From positions 1 through 15,144 of the forward strand of contig DATJYV010000133.1 in NCBI GenBank assembly GCA_035499415.1: a DNA stretch of 15,144 nucleotides, in the 5' to 3' direction. The translations under genes and the position numbers were made by a program. The DNA is from DATJYV01 sp035499415 (lineage in GTDB: Bacteria; Bacteroidota; Ignavibacteria; UBA10030). How positions within the stretch are numbered: position 1 is the first letter of the stretch; each line of letters begins with the position of its first letter. Below, one piece after another: positions 1 to 7,340 of this stretch. The notes below the pieces were generated by a model that did not search any database, was not told where the DNA came from, and saw only the letters and a program-made list of their open reading frames with translations.

Positions 1-983
1 AATGTGGTATTGACGCTGACCTGATCCGCGTCCGATTCGACCTGGCTGAAATCGGGATTCACCACTGCATCCGCGGCAAAGTCGGGGGTAGGGGCATAGC
101 GAATTCCGCCGCCAACCCTTCCCTGCACGTTCCCGTTTTGATAGCCGGAGTGGGGATCGCCCGCATCGTTCAAAGAACCGCTCTGCACGGCGGCAGCGTA
201 CGGAAGAAGCTCGACGCTGCCCGTCCCTTCCACATCGCGAATCCCGGTAAGGATTCCCCCCTGACACACCAGGCAGGGGTTATTCCTGTCGTTCGGAGTC
301 CACGAAAATATTGCGCGGCTTTCCCTGGGATAATTTCTTCCGAGCATCATCACCCAGCGTTGTTCGCGCCGGGATGGGAAACGGATGCTTTTGAACGGAA
401 TCGCCATTACCACGGTATATCCGGAGTCGCTTCTCGCGGCCGCCGATTTCCAAACCATGTCAAAATTACTATCCTCGTTCTCCCCTGTCCGCAGGATATC
501 TCCTTGCACACCGTTCGGGTTCACAAAGAGTTCATACGCCCGCTGCTTATCTCCATACGTATCGAAGATTGCAAGCGCGTAGTCATCGTCGAAGATATTG
601 TCGCGGTCGGTGACGTGGGCGCGGATCTGTTCCGGATGCGAATCCCTGCAGTCGAAACCAAAGTACAACGTCTCTTGATTGTAGAGGATCCGAATGAACG
701 TTCTCTGGCGTGCCCGGGTGTTTTCGCCCGGCTGGATTTCGAAGGGCGCCTCGACGACCTGGGCGAGCTTCCATCGAGGGTCGTCCAACCGGCCGGTGAG
801 CGGGATATCGCCTTCGATCCTCACGGCTGTCATTTCAGGCGTCGGAGCAGCATTCTGCGCATCGGCCGCCGATGGCTGGAGGGTTATCTGGACGATGCCC
901 AAAACGCCGAACAGAAACGATCCGAATGAAGGTTGAAGAGCGCGAGTTGAAGTGTGGGGGGAGGGTCGCATACCAACTAACAT
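1..983 (-). CDS. DUF5916 / CBM9-like secreted protein, N-terminal part (runs off window)
   Basis: An open frame of about 327 residues runs from an ATG at 983 to the left edge with no stop; the C-terminus lies outside the window. It starts with a signal peptide (hydrophobic core FLFGVLGIVQITL, then AADAQ). A carbohydrate-binding-module-9-like beta-sandwich follows: IEGDIPLTGRLDDPRWKLA, LYFGFDCRD, FDDDYALAIFDTYGDKQRA, PNGVQGD and VVMAIPFKSIRFP. The last residues, including VELLPY and NPDFSQVESDADQV, match the entry to the DUF5916 beta-barrel domain. Such proteins are exported and probably outer-membrane associated; no substrate is known to me. Two ATGs fit, at 983 and 971. Neither has a close Shine-Dalgarno (SD) sequence; a GGAAG lies 12 nt before 983, so I chose that one. 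The gene diverges from the ROK kinase. Confidence 0.8.
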   Translation of the reverse strand, partial: MLVGMRPSPHTSTRALQPSFGSFLFGVLGIVQITLQPSAADAQNAAPTPEMTAVRIEGDIPLTGRLDDPRWKLAQVVEAPFEIQPGENTRARQRTFIRILYNQETLYFGFDCRDSHPEQIRAHVTDRDNIFDDDYALAIFDTYGDKQRAYELFVNPNGVQGDILRTGENEDSNFDMVWKSAAARSDSGYTVVMAIPFKSIRFPSRREQRWVMMLGRNYPRESRAIFSWTPNDRNNPCLVCQGGILTGIRDVEGTGSVELLPYAAAVQSGSLNDAGDPHSGYQNGNVQGRVGGGIRYAPTPDFAADAVVNPDFSQVESDADQVSVNTT

Positions 984-1201
984 ATACAAAAAATACTTCC
1001 GGAAGTTGCACAGAATCGCGGAACCGGACAACGAAGAGCCGGAAGCCGGACTGAGATTTTCCGGTTCGCACCAGAAATCCTCTTGAGCTCTTCACCCTGC
1101 CTCTATTTTTCCGATTCCCCCTGGATCTAATGCCCGCGGGCGCAATTGAGAACCAATGCGCGGCGTGAACTTCAGTCGTTTTTTTTGTACTATGCGGTGC
1201 G
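984..1201. promoter_or_regulatory. Divergent intergenic region between the DUF5916 gene and ROK kinase
   Basis: These 218 bases must hold promoters for both flanking genes. Facing right, TACTAT at 1188-1193 resembles a -10 box and ends 8 nt before the ROK ATG. A transcript from it would be almost leaderless, which fits the lack of an SD there. Facing left, TATTTTTTG at 991-999 resembles the Bacteroidetes -7 element but has one T too many. No convincing -35/-33 partner is visible for either, and I see no gene. Confidence 0.3.
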
Positions 1202-2161
1202 ATGAAATCGCATCAACGCAATATCGCCATAGGCGTCGACCTCGGCGCGACGACCGTCAAGACGGGCGTTGTATCTTCAGATGGCTCCATCATCTACCAG
1301 AACAAGCTTCCGACGAACGCGGAACGAGGCCCTTCAAGTGTCGTTCACCAAATTGAAGCTTCCGTTGAGGATGTGCTCAAACACACGGACGGGCATGCCG
1401 TTGCCGGCATCGGCATCGGGTCTCCCGGAGTCGTGACCGCCGATGGCGTCGTCAAGTCTCCGCCCAACATGGCGGGGTGGGAAGAGGTGCGGCTCGCGGA
1501 CGAAGTCCGAAAGATGTTCAAACGGCACACAGTCGTCGTAGAGAACGACGCCAATGCCGCCGCTTTGGCGGAAGCACGCTTCGGTGCTGGAAAGATGTTC
1601 CCGGATTTTCTTTTCGTCATCTGGGGAACGGGCGTCGGCGGCGGGATTATGCTGGGCGGCAAGATTTTTCGCGGGCCGACCGGGGGCGCCGGTGAAATCG
1701 GGCACGTCTGCATCGACCGGAACGGTCCGGAGTGCAACTGCGGCAGCCGCGGGTGCGTCGAGGCCTTCATCGGACAGCGCTATCTTTCACAACGAACCGC
1801 CGAGAGGTTGAAGGAGAAGCCAAAGTCGAAAATTCTCCAGCTCGTGGAGGGCGACCTCTCACGTCTTGAACCGTTCTATATTGCGCAAGCCGCGCAGGTG
1901 GGAGATTCGCTGGCGCGCGAGATCCTCACCGAGGCCGGGTCCCTTCTCGGCATCGCTCTGGCAGGGGCCATGAACACGCTCGACCTCCGCGTGAGCATCA
2001 TCGGGGGAGGTGTCTCCGCCGCCGGAGATTTCGTCATTCGTGCCATCCAGAACTCGACAAAATCTCACGTCCTCAGGCCTTTGCGGCCGGATATCAGAGT
2101 CTTGCGCGCCCAACTGGGAAATAATGCCGGCATCCTCGGTGCCGCAGGTCTCGTCCTTTAA
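1202..2161 (+). CDS. ROK-family sugar kinase (glucokinase-like)
   Basis: This 319-residue protein has the full length and motif order of ROK (repressor/ORF/kinase) sugar kinases. These cytoplasmic enzymes phosphorylate glucose or related hexoses with ATP. The phosphate-1 loop is GVDLGATTVK (11-20). GIGSPG is at 71-76. The catalytic Asp116 sits in ENDANAAALAE (114-124). The glycine-rich loop GTGVGGG is at 142-148. The sugar/zinc segment GEIGH (164-168) is followed by CNCGSRGC, giving His168, Cys178, Cys180 and Cys185 as zinc ligands. IIGGGVS (266-272) is the adenosine-side motif. There is no N-terminal helix-turn-helix, so it is a kinase rather than a NagC/Xyl-type repressor. Glucokinase is the likeliest activity, but N-acetylmannosamine or fructose kinase cannot be excluded. 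No SD precedes the ATG. The lptD-like gene starts 15 nt after its stop. Confidence 0.92.
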   Translation: MKSHQRNIAIGVDLGATTVKTGVVSSDGSIIYQNKLPTNAERGPSSVVHQIEASVEDVLKHTDGHAVAGIGIGSPGVVTADGVVKSPPNMAGWEEVRLADEVRKMFKRHTVVVENDANAAALAEARFGAGKMFPDFLFVIWGTGVGGGIMLGGKIFRGPTGGAGEIGHVCIDRNGPECNCGSRGCVEAFIGQRYLSQRTAERLKEKPKSKILQLVEGDLSRLEPFYIAQAAQVGDSLAREILTEAGSLLGIALAGAMNTLDLRVSIIGGGVSAAGDFVIRAIQNSTKSHVLRPLRPDIRVLRAQLGNNAGILGAAGLVL

Positions 2162-2176
2162 CGGTCTCCCTGTTCT

Positions 2177-4762
2177 ATGATTGCGCGTCGCTCCGCCCGG
2201 ACGACGGCTGCTTCTTCCATCCGTCCTTTGTTCGCTCTCATGCTCGCGGGCTCGTCGCTTTTTTCTCCGTCAAACGCACAGACGACCCGCCCCGATTCGA
2301 CCGGGACGGCAGGGACTTCCAGGGATACCACCGCCCGCGGTACCAACGGCATCGATACGGTCGTCGTATACAGCGCGCGGGATTCGATCATCTATTCAAT
2401 CCGAACCCGTTTCATGAACCTCTACGGAAAGTCCGAAACGGCCTATCGGACGATGGGGTTGAAATCGGAACGGGTTGACGTGAATTGGGATACGTCGGTG
2501 CTTCAGGCGAAGGGCGTGCAGGATACCGTCAAGAAAGATTCGACGATCGGCAAGCCGATCATGAAGGACGGCGGGGAAGAATATCGGGGTGACTCCGTCC
2601 TCTATAACTTCCGGAGCAAGAAAGGACGGATCACGGTCGGCAAGACCGATATCGACAACGGATTTTATCGGGGAGAAGAAATCAAGAAGGTGGAGCCGGA
2701 CGTTCTCTTCGTCGAGGACGGAATTTACACCACCTGCGACGAGCCGCATCCCCATTTCTATTTTTACAGCCCGAGAATGAAGCTCATCGTCCACGATGTC
2801 GTCGTGGCGGAGCCGGTTTTCTTCTACGTTGCCGACGTGCCGATTTTTGCCCTCCCCTTCGGCGTCTTTCCCGCGCATGGCGGCCGAAGCTCGGGAATCA
2901 TCGCACCCGCATACGGCGAGGATAGTCGGTACGGAAAATACCTGAGCCACGGAGGTTACTATTTTGCCATGAACGATTACGTCGACCTGGCATCGACGTT
3001 CGACCTTTATACGCGCGGAGGATGGTTGAACCGGACAAACCTCAATTATAATCTCCGGTACTATTTTAACGGCGGCATCAACGCAAGTTTCTCGAGTCTT
3101 CACACCGAAGAGCCCGGCGACCCGCAGCGGACAGAGACGAGAGATTATAATATTAACTTTGCTCACCATCAAAAGCTCGACCCCGAGCCGGCGCCGGGAA
3201 ATCTGGACGTCAATTTTACGTTCGCGAGTGGCACATACTTCCAGCACTTCAGCACGAACCTGACCGACATCTTGACGCAAAACATCCTCTCCAATGCCAC
3301 CTATTCGAAGACCTGGGAGCAATCGAACAGAAATCTCACTGTTAATATTTCACGCGACCAGGTTGTCTCATCCGGGGAGCTCCAGGAAAGCCTCCCGTCG
3401 ATTTCGTTTTCCCAGGGAACCTTCTTTCCATTCCGGCCCACGTCCAAATCCCGCGGTCTTTCTTCGGACAATCAATCGGAGATGAGCTTCCTTGATATGG
3501 TCGGGATCGGATACAGCGCGGGGCTTTCAAACTCCTTTTCGAAGCTCGCTTATCCCGTCGATTCAATCAAGAGTCTCTCAAACGGCCTCCCGGTCGTCGG
3601 ACCAGTCTCGGACTTTCAGAGATCCTACACCCAAGACCTCAATCAATCGCTTTCCCTCAGCGTTGCCCCCAAGTTGGGGCAGTTCACAGTCAGCCCTTCA
3701 TTTTCGTTTAACGACCAGAGGAGTTTCACCCAGGCCCAAACGCCGACCCGAAACCCCCAGGATAGCTCCATTTTTTATCCGGAAGCCCGCTCCCAGACAA
3801 CGCGGGGCATCCTCAATACGGGTGTCTCCACGAGCACACGTTTTTTCGGAATTTTCCAGCCGGACGTTTTTGGCGTCACATCGGTTCGTCATACGGTGAC
3901 GCCGTCGCTGTCGCTAACCTACAGCAAACAGGTCTACGGAGAAAATATTCCAAAATACAGCATGCTCGCAGCGCTGAACGTGGGAAATAACTTTGAAATG
4001 AAAGTGCAGAAGTCGGACACCGTGGAAGACAAGATTCAACTTCTGAACATCGGCGGGAGCGTGAGCTACGACCTGGCGCAAGACTCGCTCAATTTCAGCG
4101 AAGTGTCAGTGAACTACCGGACCGACATAGGGCAGTACCTCGGTCTGAGCGGGAGCGCAACATACAACCTGTACCAATTCGACCCGGCCATCAACGCGCG
4201 CATCAATAAATTTCTTTTCGAGGAGTCGGGTAAAGTTGCGGACCTCACGAGCGTAAACTTCAGTCTCACGACGAGTTTCCGCGGCGAGAAGAAGACGCAT
4301 GTTTCGACCTCCACAGTCCCCCAGAGCGTGCAGGACGAACAGGCCCAGGCCTCCGGCGACCAGACCGCTGCAACTACCCAGCACAAAATTTATCAGAGCA
4401 TTTACGACAAGGAAGAGGCGGACTTCAGCATTCCATGGAACATCAATCTGGCGTACATTTTCTCCCAGTCGAGTCCGACACCGTTGACGATGTTCCGCTC
4501 TTCGTCTCTCAATTTTTCCCTCCAATTCAACCTGACCGACAAGTGGCAGATCTCCACGCGCGGCACCTACGATTTCGTCACCGATAAGCATTTCATCCCG
4601 TCGGTCGACATTACGCGCGACCTCCATTGCTGGACGATGAGCTTCACCTGGTACCCGATGGGCATCCAGGAGGGGTACCATCTCGAAATAAAAGTGAAAG
4701 CTCCTCAGCTCCAGGACCTCAAGGTGACCAAGCAAAACAGCTTGACGGGCTACGTTCGATAA
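2177..4762 (+). CDS. lptD: LptD-like LPS-assembly outer-membrane protein
   Basis: This 861-residue protein resembles the LptD (OstA/Imp) proteins of the Bacteroidetes group, which insert lipopolysaccharide into the outer leaflet of the outer membrane. Residues 1-34 form a signal peptide (basic start, LFALMLAGSSLF, then PSNAQ). A low-complexity Thr/Ser/Asp linker follows. An OstA-like beta-jellyroll spans roughly 85-215: YRGDSVLYNFRSKKGRITVG, then VFVEDG-type and TTCDEPHPHFYF strands. The family signature at the barrel entry is clear around 213-300 (PVFFYVADVPIFALPFGVFP, GRSSGIIAPAYG, YYFAMNDYVDLASTFDLYTR, NLNYNLRYYFNGG). The rest is repetitive aromatic/Ser-rich beta-barrel sequence up to the last strand. 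Only one Cys was noticed in the N-terminal domain, so the disulfide scheme of proteobacterial LptD is absent, as in other Bacteroidota. There is no SD; it is probably co-transcribed with the ROK gene. Confidence 0.85.
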   Translation: MIARRSARTTAASSIRPLFALMLAGSSLFSPSNAQTTRPDSTGTAGTSRDTTARGTNGIDTVVVYSARDSIIYSIRTRFMNLYGKSETAYRTMGLKSERVDVNWDTSVLQAKGVQDTVKKDSTIGKPIMKDGGEEYRGDSVLYNFRSKKGRITVGKTDIDNGFYRGEEIKKVEPDVLFVEDGIYTTCDEPHPHFYFYSPRMKLIVHDVVVAEPVFFYVADVPIFALPFGVFPAHGGRSSGIIAPAYGEDSRYGKYLSHGGYYFAMNDYVDLASTFDLYTRGGWLNRTNLNYNLRYYFNGGINASFSSLHTEEPGDPQRTETRDYNINFAHHQKLDPEPAPGNLDVNFTFASGTYFQHFSTNLTDILTQNILSNATYSKTWEQSNRNLTVNISRDQVVSSGELQESLPSISFSQGTFFPFRPTSKSRGLSSDNQSEMSFLDMVGIGYSAGLSNSFSKLAYPVDSIKSLSNGLPVVGPVSDFQRSYTQDLNQSLSLSVAPKLGQFTVSPSFSFNDQRSFTQAQTPTRNPQDSSIFYPEARSQTTRGILNTGVSTSTRFFGIFQPDVFGVTSVRHTVTPSLSLTYSKQVYGENIPKYSMLAALNVGNNFEMKVQKSDTVEDKIQLLNIGGSVSYDLAQDSLNFSEVSVNYRTDIGQYLGLSGSATYNLYQFDPAINARINKFLFEESGKVADLTSVNFSLTTSFRGEKKTHVSTSTVPQSVQDEQAQASGDQTAATTQHKIYQSIYDKEEADFSIPWNINLAYIFSQSSPTPLTMFRSSSLNFSLQFNLTDKWQISTRGTYDFVTDKHFIPSVDITRDLHCWTMSFTWYPMGIQEGYHLEIKVKAPQLQDLKVTKQNSLTGYVR

Positions 4763-4795
4763 CTGCGTCGCTTCTGAATACCCCTGTTCCGTCGT

Positions 4796-5452
4796 TCACG
4801 GATTCGTGTTTATTCCGATGGTTGTTCCCCCCAGAATGGCGACCATCGCGCCGATGAAGCTCATCCCGAGGAGCCAGACGCTCGCGGCCAGGATGCGAGA
4901 CTGGCTTCGCGTGAGCCCTCCGACCACCCGCAGACCTCTGGAGAGAAGGACAAAGTACCAGACCGTGAACACGTTCACGCTGTGGAGCAGGATCGCAACG
5001 ATCTGCGGTACTCCCCATCCCCAAACGAAGAGGTCAAGGCCGACCGGGAACCGGTTCATCACCGGAAATCGCGTATGGTCGAAATACGAATTCTGCGTCA
5101 GCAGAAAATTTACGAGCTCCCCAAGTCCGAATACGACTCCGCAATGCGCAACAACGGCAAAGACCTGCCTGAACTTCGGGCTGTTTTCCGGTTTGAGGAG
5201 CTCGACGATGGAGTAGAGGAACGTTGACAGGCCGAGCCAGATGAACATCACGGCTGCCGGCTGAACGACCCCGGCAACGATCAGCGGCAGAACGCTGAGC
5301 ACGATTCCCCGCGTGTGCAGACAGCTTTTCAACCAGGTGATCGCGACCAGGAGGACGACCACGGCCGCGAACGGAAGAAACCAGCGAGGTGTCACCTTCA
5401 GCCGTTCGAACACCGGTGTGGGTTCGGAAAGAATGTCCAGAACATCGGTCAT
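4796..5452 (-). CDS. Yip1-family integral membrane protein
   Basis: This 218-residue protein is mostly hydrophobic, with about five to six membrane segments: roughly 24-40, 49-83 (probably two), 97-118, 145-170 and 187-209. The N-terminus, SEPTPVFERLKVTPRWFLP, is the soluble entry motif of bacterial Yip1-domain proteins. These inner-membrane proteins have no established biochemical role. A very strong SD (AAAGGAGGAGGAATAAGGG) lies just before the ATG, in the 22-nt gap after the 199-aa gene, so the two are surely one operon. It ends convergently, 33 nt from the end of the lptD-like gene, and I see no clear terminator hairpin between them. As the last gene in the peptide-gene cluster it could be an accessory or immunity protein, but nothing in the sequence shows this. 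Confidence 0.75.
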   Translation of the reverse strand: MTDVLDILSEPTPVFERLKVTPRWFLPFAAVVVLLVAITWLKSCLHTRGIVLSVLPLIVAGVVQPAAVMFIWLGLSTFLYSIVELLKPENSPKFRQVFAVVAHCGVVFGLGELVNFLLTQNSYFDHTRFPVMNRFPVGLDLFVWGWGVPQIVAILLHSVNVFTVWYFVLLSRGLRVVGGLTRSQSRILAASVWLLGMSFIGAMVAILGGTTIGINTNP

Positions 5453-5474
5453 CCCTTATTCCTCCTCCTTTGGA

Positions 5475-6074
5475 TCATAGATCCGACTCCCGCACGGCCG
5501 GCGGAGAATACTGGAGCGTGGCAATGGCAAGATCGTCTCCTTTATAGAAGAGAATGAATGTCATTGTCCCGGCCGGGATGTTCCAGATGCTGGTAACGGT
5601 TTTAAGCGTGAAGAACAGCAGGACGCTTTTTTCATTTTTGCGCGATCCCAAAGGAGGACCGTATGACTGAACGAGCGTGTCACCGAGGATCCGGGCAAAT
5701 GCCGTGTCGGGTGAGTCGAAGGACACCGCGATCTGTGCGAGACTGTCGACGGGGAAGGAGAACTTCAATTCGACCCTCGCATTCTGTCCCAGGATGGATT
5801 CGTTGTACACGAGACATGTGTCGGATAAGAATGTCGTCACGCCAGTTCGTTTCATCTCGGCTTTGGTGATTTCCGGAATCGCAGAAACTTCCAGTCCCAC
5901 CTTGTAGGGACCGAGCACCTGTTGAACATCCCCGCGTGCCATGCCCCAGTGGACGAGATTTATCGAATCTGGAAATCGTTTTCCAGTGCGAGCTTGAGCG
6001 AGCCCCATCCCGGCGCACACTGCCAGCAGGATGGCCGTGCCCGTAACGTTCCGCCCGCTCGGCAAGTTATTCAT
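5475..6074 (-). CDS. Secreted protein of unknown function, 199 aa
   Basis: I do not recognise the family. Residues 1-28 look like a signal peptide (GTAILLAVCAGMGLAQA), so the protein is probably periplasmic. Cys20 lies in LAVC, a poor lipobox because Val is at -1, so a lipoprotein is unlikely. The early part INLVHWGMARGDVQQVLG (about 38-55) recalls the 'WGM-xxx-V-xx-LG' opening of many small periplasmic or lipoprotein domains in which a short helix precedes a beta-sheet. The rest alternates beta-strands (ARVELKFSFPVDSLAQIAVS, KSVLLFFTLKTVTSIWNI, GTMTFILFYKGDDLAIATLQY). The start is fixed by a strong SD (AAGGAGGAC) 3 nt before the ATG. The gene lies between the peptide precursor (60-nt gap) and the Yip1 gene (22-nt gap), so it may serve the peptide system. 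Confidence 0.75.
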   Translation of the reverse strand: MNNLPSGRNVTGTAILLAVCAGMGLAQARTGKRFPDSINLVHWGMARGDVQQVLGPYKVGLEVSAIPEITKAEMKRTGVTTFLSDTCLVYNESILGQNARVELKFSFPVDSLAQIAVSFDSPDTAFARILGDTLVQSYGPPLGSRKNEKSVLLFFTLKTVTSIWNIPAGTMTFILFYKGDDLAIATLQYSPPAVRESDL

Positions 6075-6134
6075 CCAGTCCTCCTTCAGAGATTTTCGTC
6101 CTCCCTCAATGAGCTGACTTCGTGATCGGTCACG

Positions 6135-6422
6135 TCACAAGAGAGTCATGAGAACCTGCGGTACGCACCCGGCAACGCAGACCGAGACGAGCCACAGGTC
6201 AAGACAACACTGGCCACAACTCCATCCGGCGTTAGTCCAGCTCGTACATCCGGAAGTCCCGCCGACGGTTGATTGCTGCTCCGCATCGGTGAGTACTCGC
6301 GCTGATGCACGTGCATCCGCGGCTCCCTTGGTAGTCGAGCCAGTGCGCACGACGCGGCCCGCCGGCAGCGCGACCCCCAACAGAGCGACAATGAGCAGGA
6401 GTGATGAGAGACGTTGAATCAT
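6135..6422 (-). CDS. Cys-rich peptide precursor with Sec signal and double-glycine leader
   Basis: This small gene encodes 95 residues. The start at 6422 is set by an AAGGAGA SD 6 nt upstream; a longer in-frame extension to 6566 adds Arg/Cys-rich sequence without a visible SD. Residues 1-21 are a signal-peptide-like segment (MIQRLSSLLLIVALLGVALP). A polar linker leads to LTDAEQQSTVGG (44-55), which matches the double-glycine leader consensus at Leu -12, Thr -11, Glu -8, Ser -5 and Gly-Gly -2/-1; -7 and -4 are polar rather than hydrophobic. The predicted mature peptide, residues 56-95, has 40 residues and six Cys (a GC, then SCGQCC, then VCVAGC) and ends in a hydrophobic tail. The even Cys number suits three disulfides. 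The C39 peptidase gene just upstream supports cleavage after Gly55. Whether it is a bacteriocin, signal or structural peptide is unknown. Confidence 0.72.
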   Translation of the reverse strand: MIQRLSSLLLIVALLGVALPAGRVVRTGSTTKGAADARASARVLTDAEQQSTVGGTSGCTSWTNAGWSCGQCCLDLWLVSVCVAGCVPQVLMTLL

Positions 6423-6428
6423 GACTGT

Positions 6429-6437
6429 TCTCCTTCC
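6429..6437 (-). promoter_or_regulatory. Ribosome binding site of the peptide precursor
   Basis: GGAAGGAGA on the minus strand, ending 6 nt before the ATG at 6422, is a near-perfect SD. It is the reason for preferring the 95-aa product over the longer open frame that begins at 6566. Confidence 0.7.
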
Positions 6438-6693
6438 GCAAAAAGGTGCATGCTGAGAAGCAAGGAGTTCGTTTATTATGTCCCGCCCGTCGCGGCCTGC
6501 CCTACACCCCGGGCATCGACGGCATTTCCGGAGGCCGGCCGGATTCGTCGCCTTCGCCTGCGGCATAGAACCGACGAACGAGATTCATCGTCAAGTTTTT
6601 ATATGTGCCTCTGATCCACGGGTTGTCGGACCGTCTCGTCTGGAAGGAACCGGATCTGCAAATCGGGCGGCGCTTTTCACCTGCAGAGTTCTG

Positions 6694-6708
6694 ATCCGCA
6701 TTGCGGAT
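6694..6708. promoter_or_regulatory. Perfect 15-bp palindrome, possible operator
   Basis: ATCCGCA-T-TGCGGAT has two exact 7-nt arms around one base. It lies in the non-coding gap upstream of the peptide precursor. It could be a dimeric repressor site or a short RNA hairpin; there is no T-run, so it is not a terminator. Chance is possible for a site this short. Confidence 0.25.
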
Positions 6709-6815
6709 ATTCATAACCGCGCGGGAGCTTCAATCTGCTCGCCCGGCGACATTGATGTTTCCGGATTCACCGCCCGTCCACCTCTTCCACCCTCGTGACA
6801 GAGTCATACTGTCGC

Positions 6816-7340
6816 CTATCTTGCCCTGCTTTTCTTCCCCTTCTCATCATCAAATACCAATACATCTCCGCGCCAGATGGAGCACAACTCGTCACGGCCG
6901 AGAACGCGCCGGCCGTCGGCCGGATCCCGGATGTACGCCAGGTCGCCGGCCCCGACGCTGTCGAGCACAACGAAGTGGTCTCCATAGAGAAAGAGTATCG
7001 AGGGTGTAGGTATATCACGCAGATTGTCAAATCGCAGGCTCCAACCTTCCGCACCTATACCGTTCCTTCTGGCGAAATCGCGCATCGATTGCATCGTGGA
7101 CCCGGCGTCCGAGATTCCTATCCCCTCGCGGATGTCTTCAATCGGCATGTCCACTCCTCTCGCGGCGAACACCATTTGGAGTGAATACGCTCCGCAACCT
7201 TTTCTCACGGTTTGAAGCATTTTTTCCTTAGGACGCTCGTCCGACAAAAGGGTGTGTAGAAATAATGCAGCAAAAACGGCGACGCAGATCAAAATCATCG
7301 GTGGACCGGGGGACCCGCAATGCCGACCCCTTTCATTCAT
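6816..7340 (-). CDS. Membrane-anchored stand-alone C39 peptidase (double-glycine leader processing)
   Basis: This 174-residue protein is a C39-family cysteine peptidase domain, the type that cuts bacteriocin leaders after Gly-Gly. The active site is complete: oxyanion Gln43 six residues before nucleophile Cys49 in KGCGAYSLQM, His122 in GDHFVVLDSV and Asp139 in IRDPADG. Residues 15-32 (MILICVAVFAALFLHTLL) form one membrane segment, so the catalytic domain most likely faces the periplasm. Unlike the classical enzymes it has no ABC-transporter membrane or ATPase domains. The start codon overlaps the end of the thioredoxin-fold gene by 8 nt, indicating translational coupling; a later ATG at 7298 would cut into the anchor and has no SD. 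The double-glycine precursor lies 393 nt downstream in the same direction and is the obvious substrate. Confidence 0.82.
   Translation of the reverse strand: MNERGRHCGSPGPPMILICVAVFAALFLHTLLSDERPKEKMLQTVRKGCGAYSLQMVFAARGVDMPIEDIREGIGISDAGSTMQSMRDFARRNGIGAEGWSLRFDNLRDIPTPSILFLYGDHFVVLDSVGAGDLAYIRDPADGRRVLGRDELCSIWRGDVLVFDDEKGKKSRAR

Larger units (their letters stand above)
6423..6815. other. 393-nt gap between C39 peptidase and peptide precursor
   Basis: No convincing gene is visible on either strand. The gap probably holds the precursor's own promoter: on the minus strand TTGACG (6594-6589) stands 18 nt from TTCTAT (6570-6565), a weak sigma-70-like pair. That would give a leader of about 135 nt. 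No hairpin with a T-run follows the C39 stop. A separate perfect palindrome lies at 6694-6708. Confidence 0.3.

Noticed and set aside
138..929. 263-codon plus-strand frame opposite the DUF5916 gene
   Set aside because: The minus strand carries a signal peptide and recognised family motifs over the same bases.
2396..3322. 308-codon minus-strand frame inside the lptD-like gene
   Set aside because: It is antisense to a clear outer-membrane protein gene; no SD, signal or domain.
6121..6133. Short near-palindrome GTGATCGGTCAC after the peptide gene, considered as a terminator
   Set aside because: The stem is only 4 bp and no T-run follows in the leftward direction.
6502..6714. 70-codon minus-strand frame between the C39 and precursor genes, considered as a second peptide precursor
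   Set aside because: No Gly-Gly motif, no signal peptide, no SD, and an Arg/Pro/Ser-rich composition.
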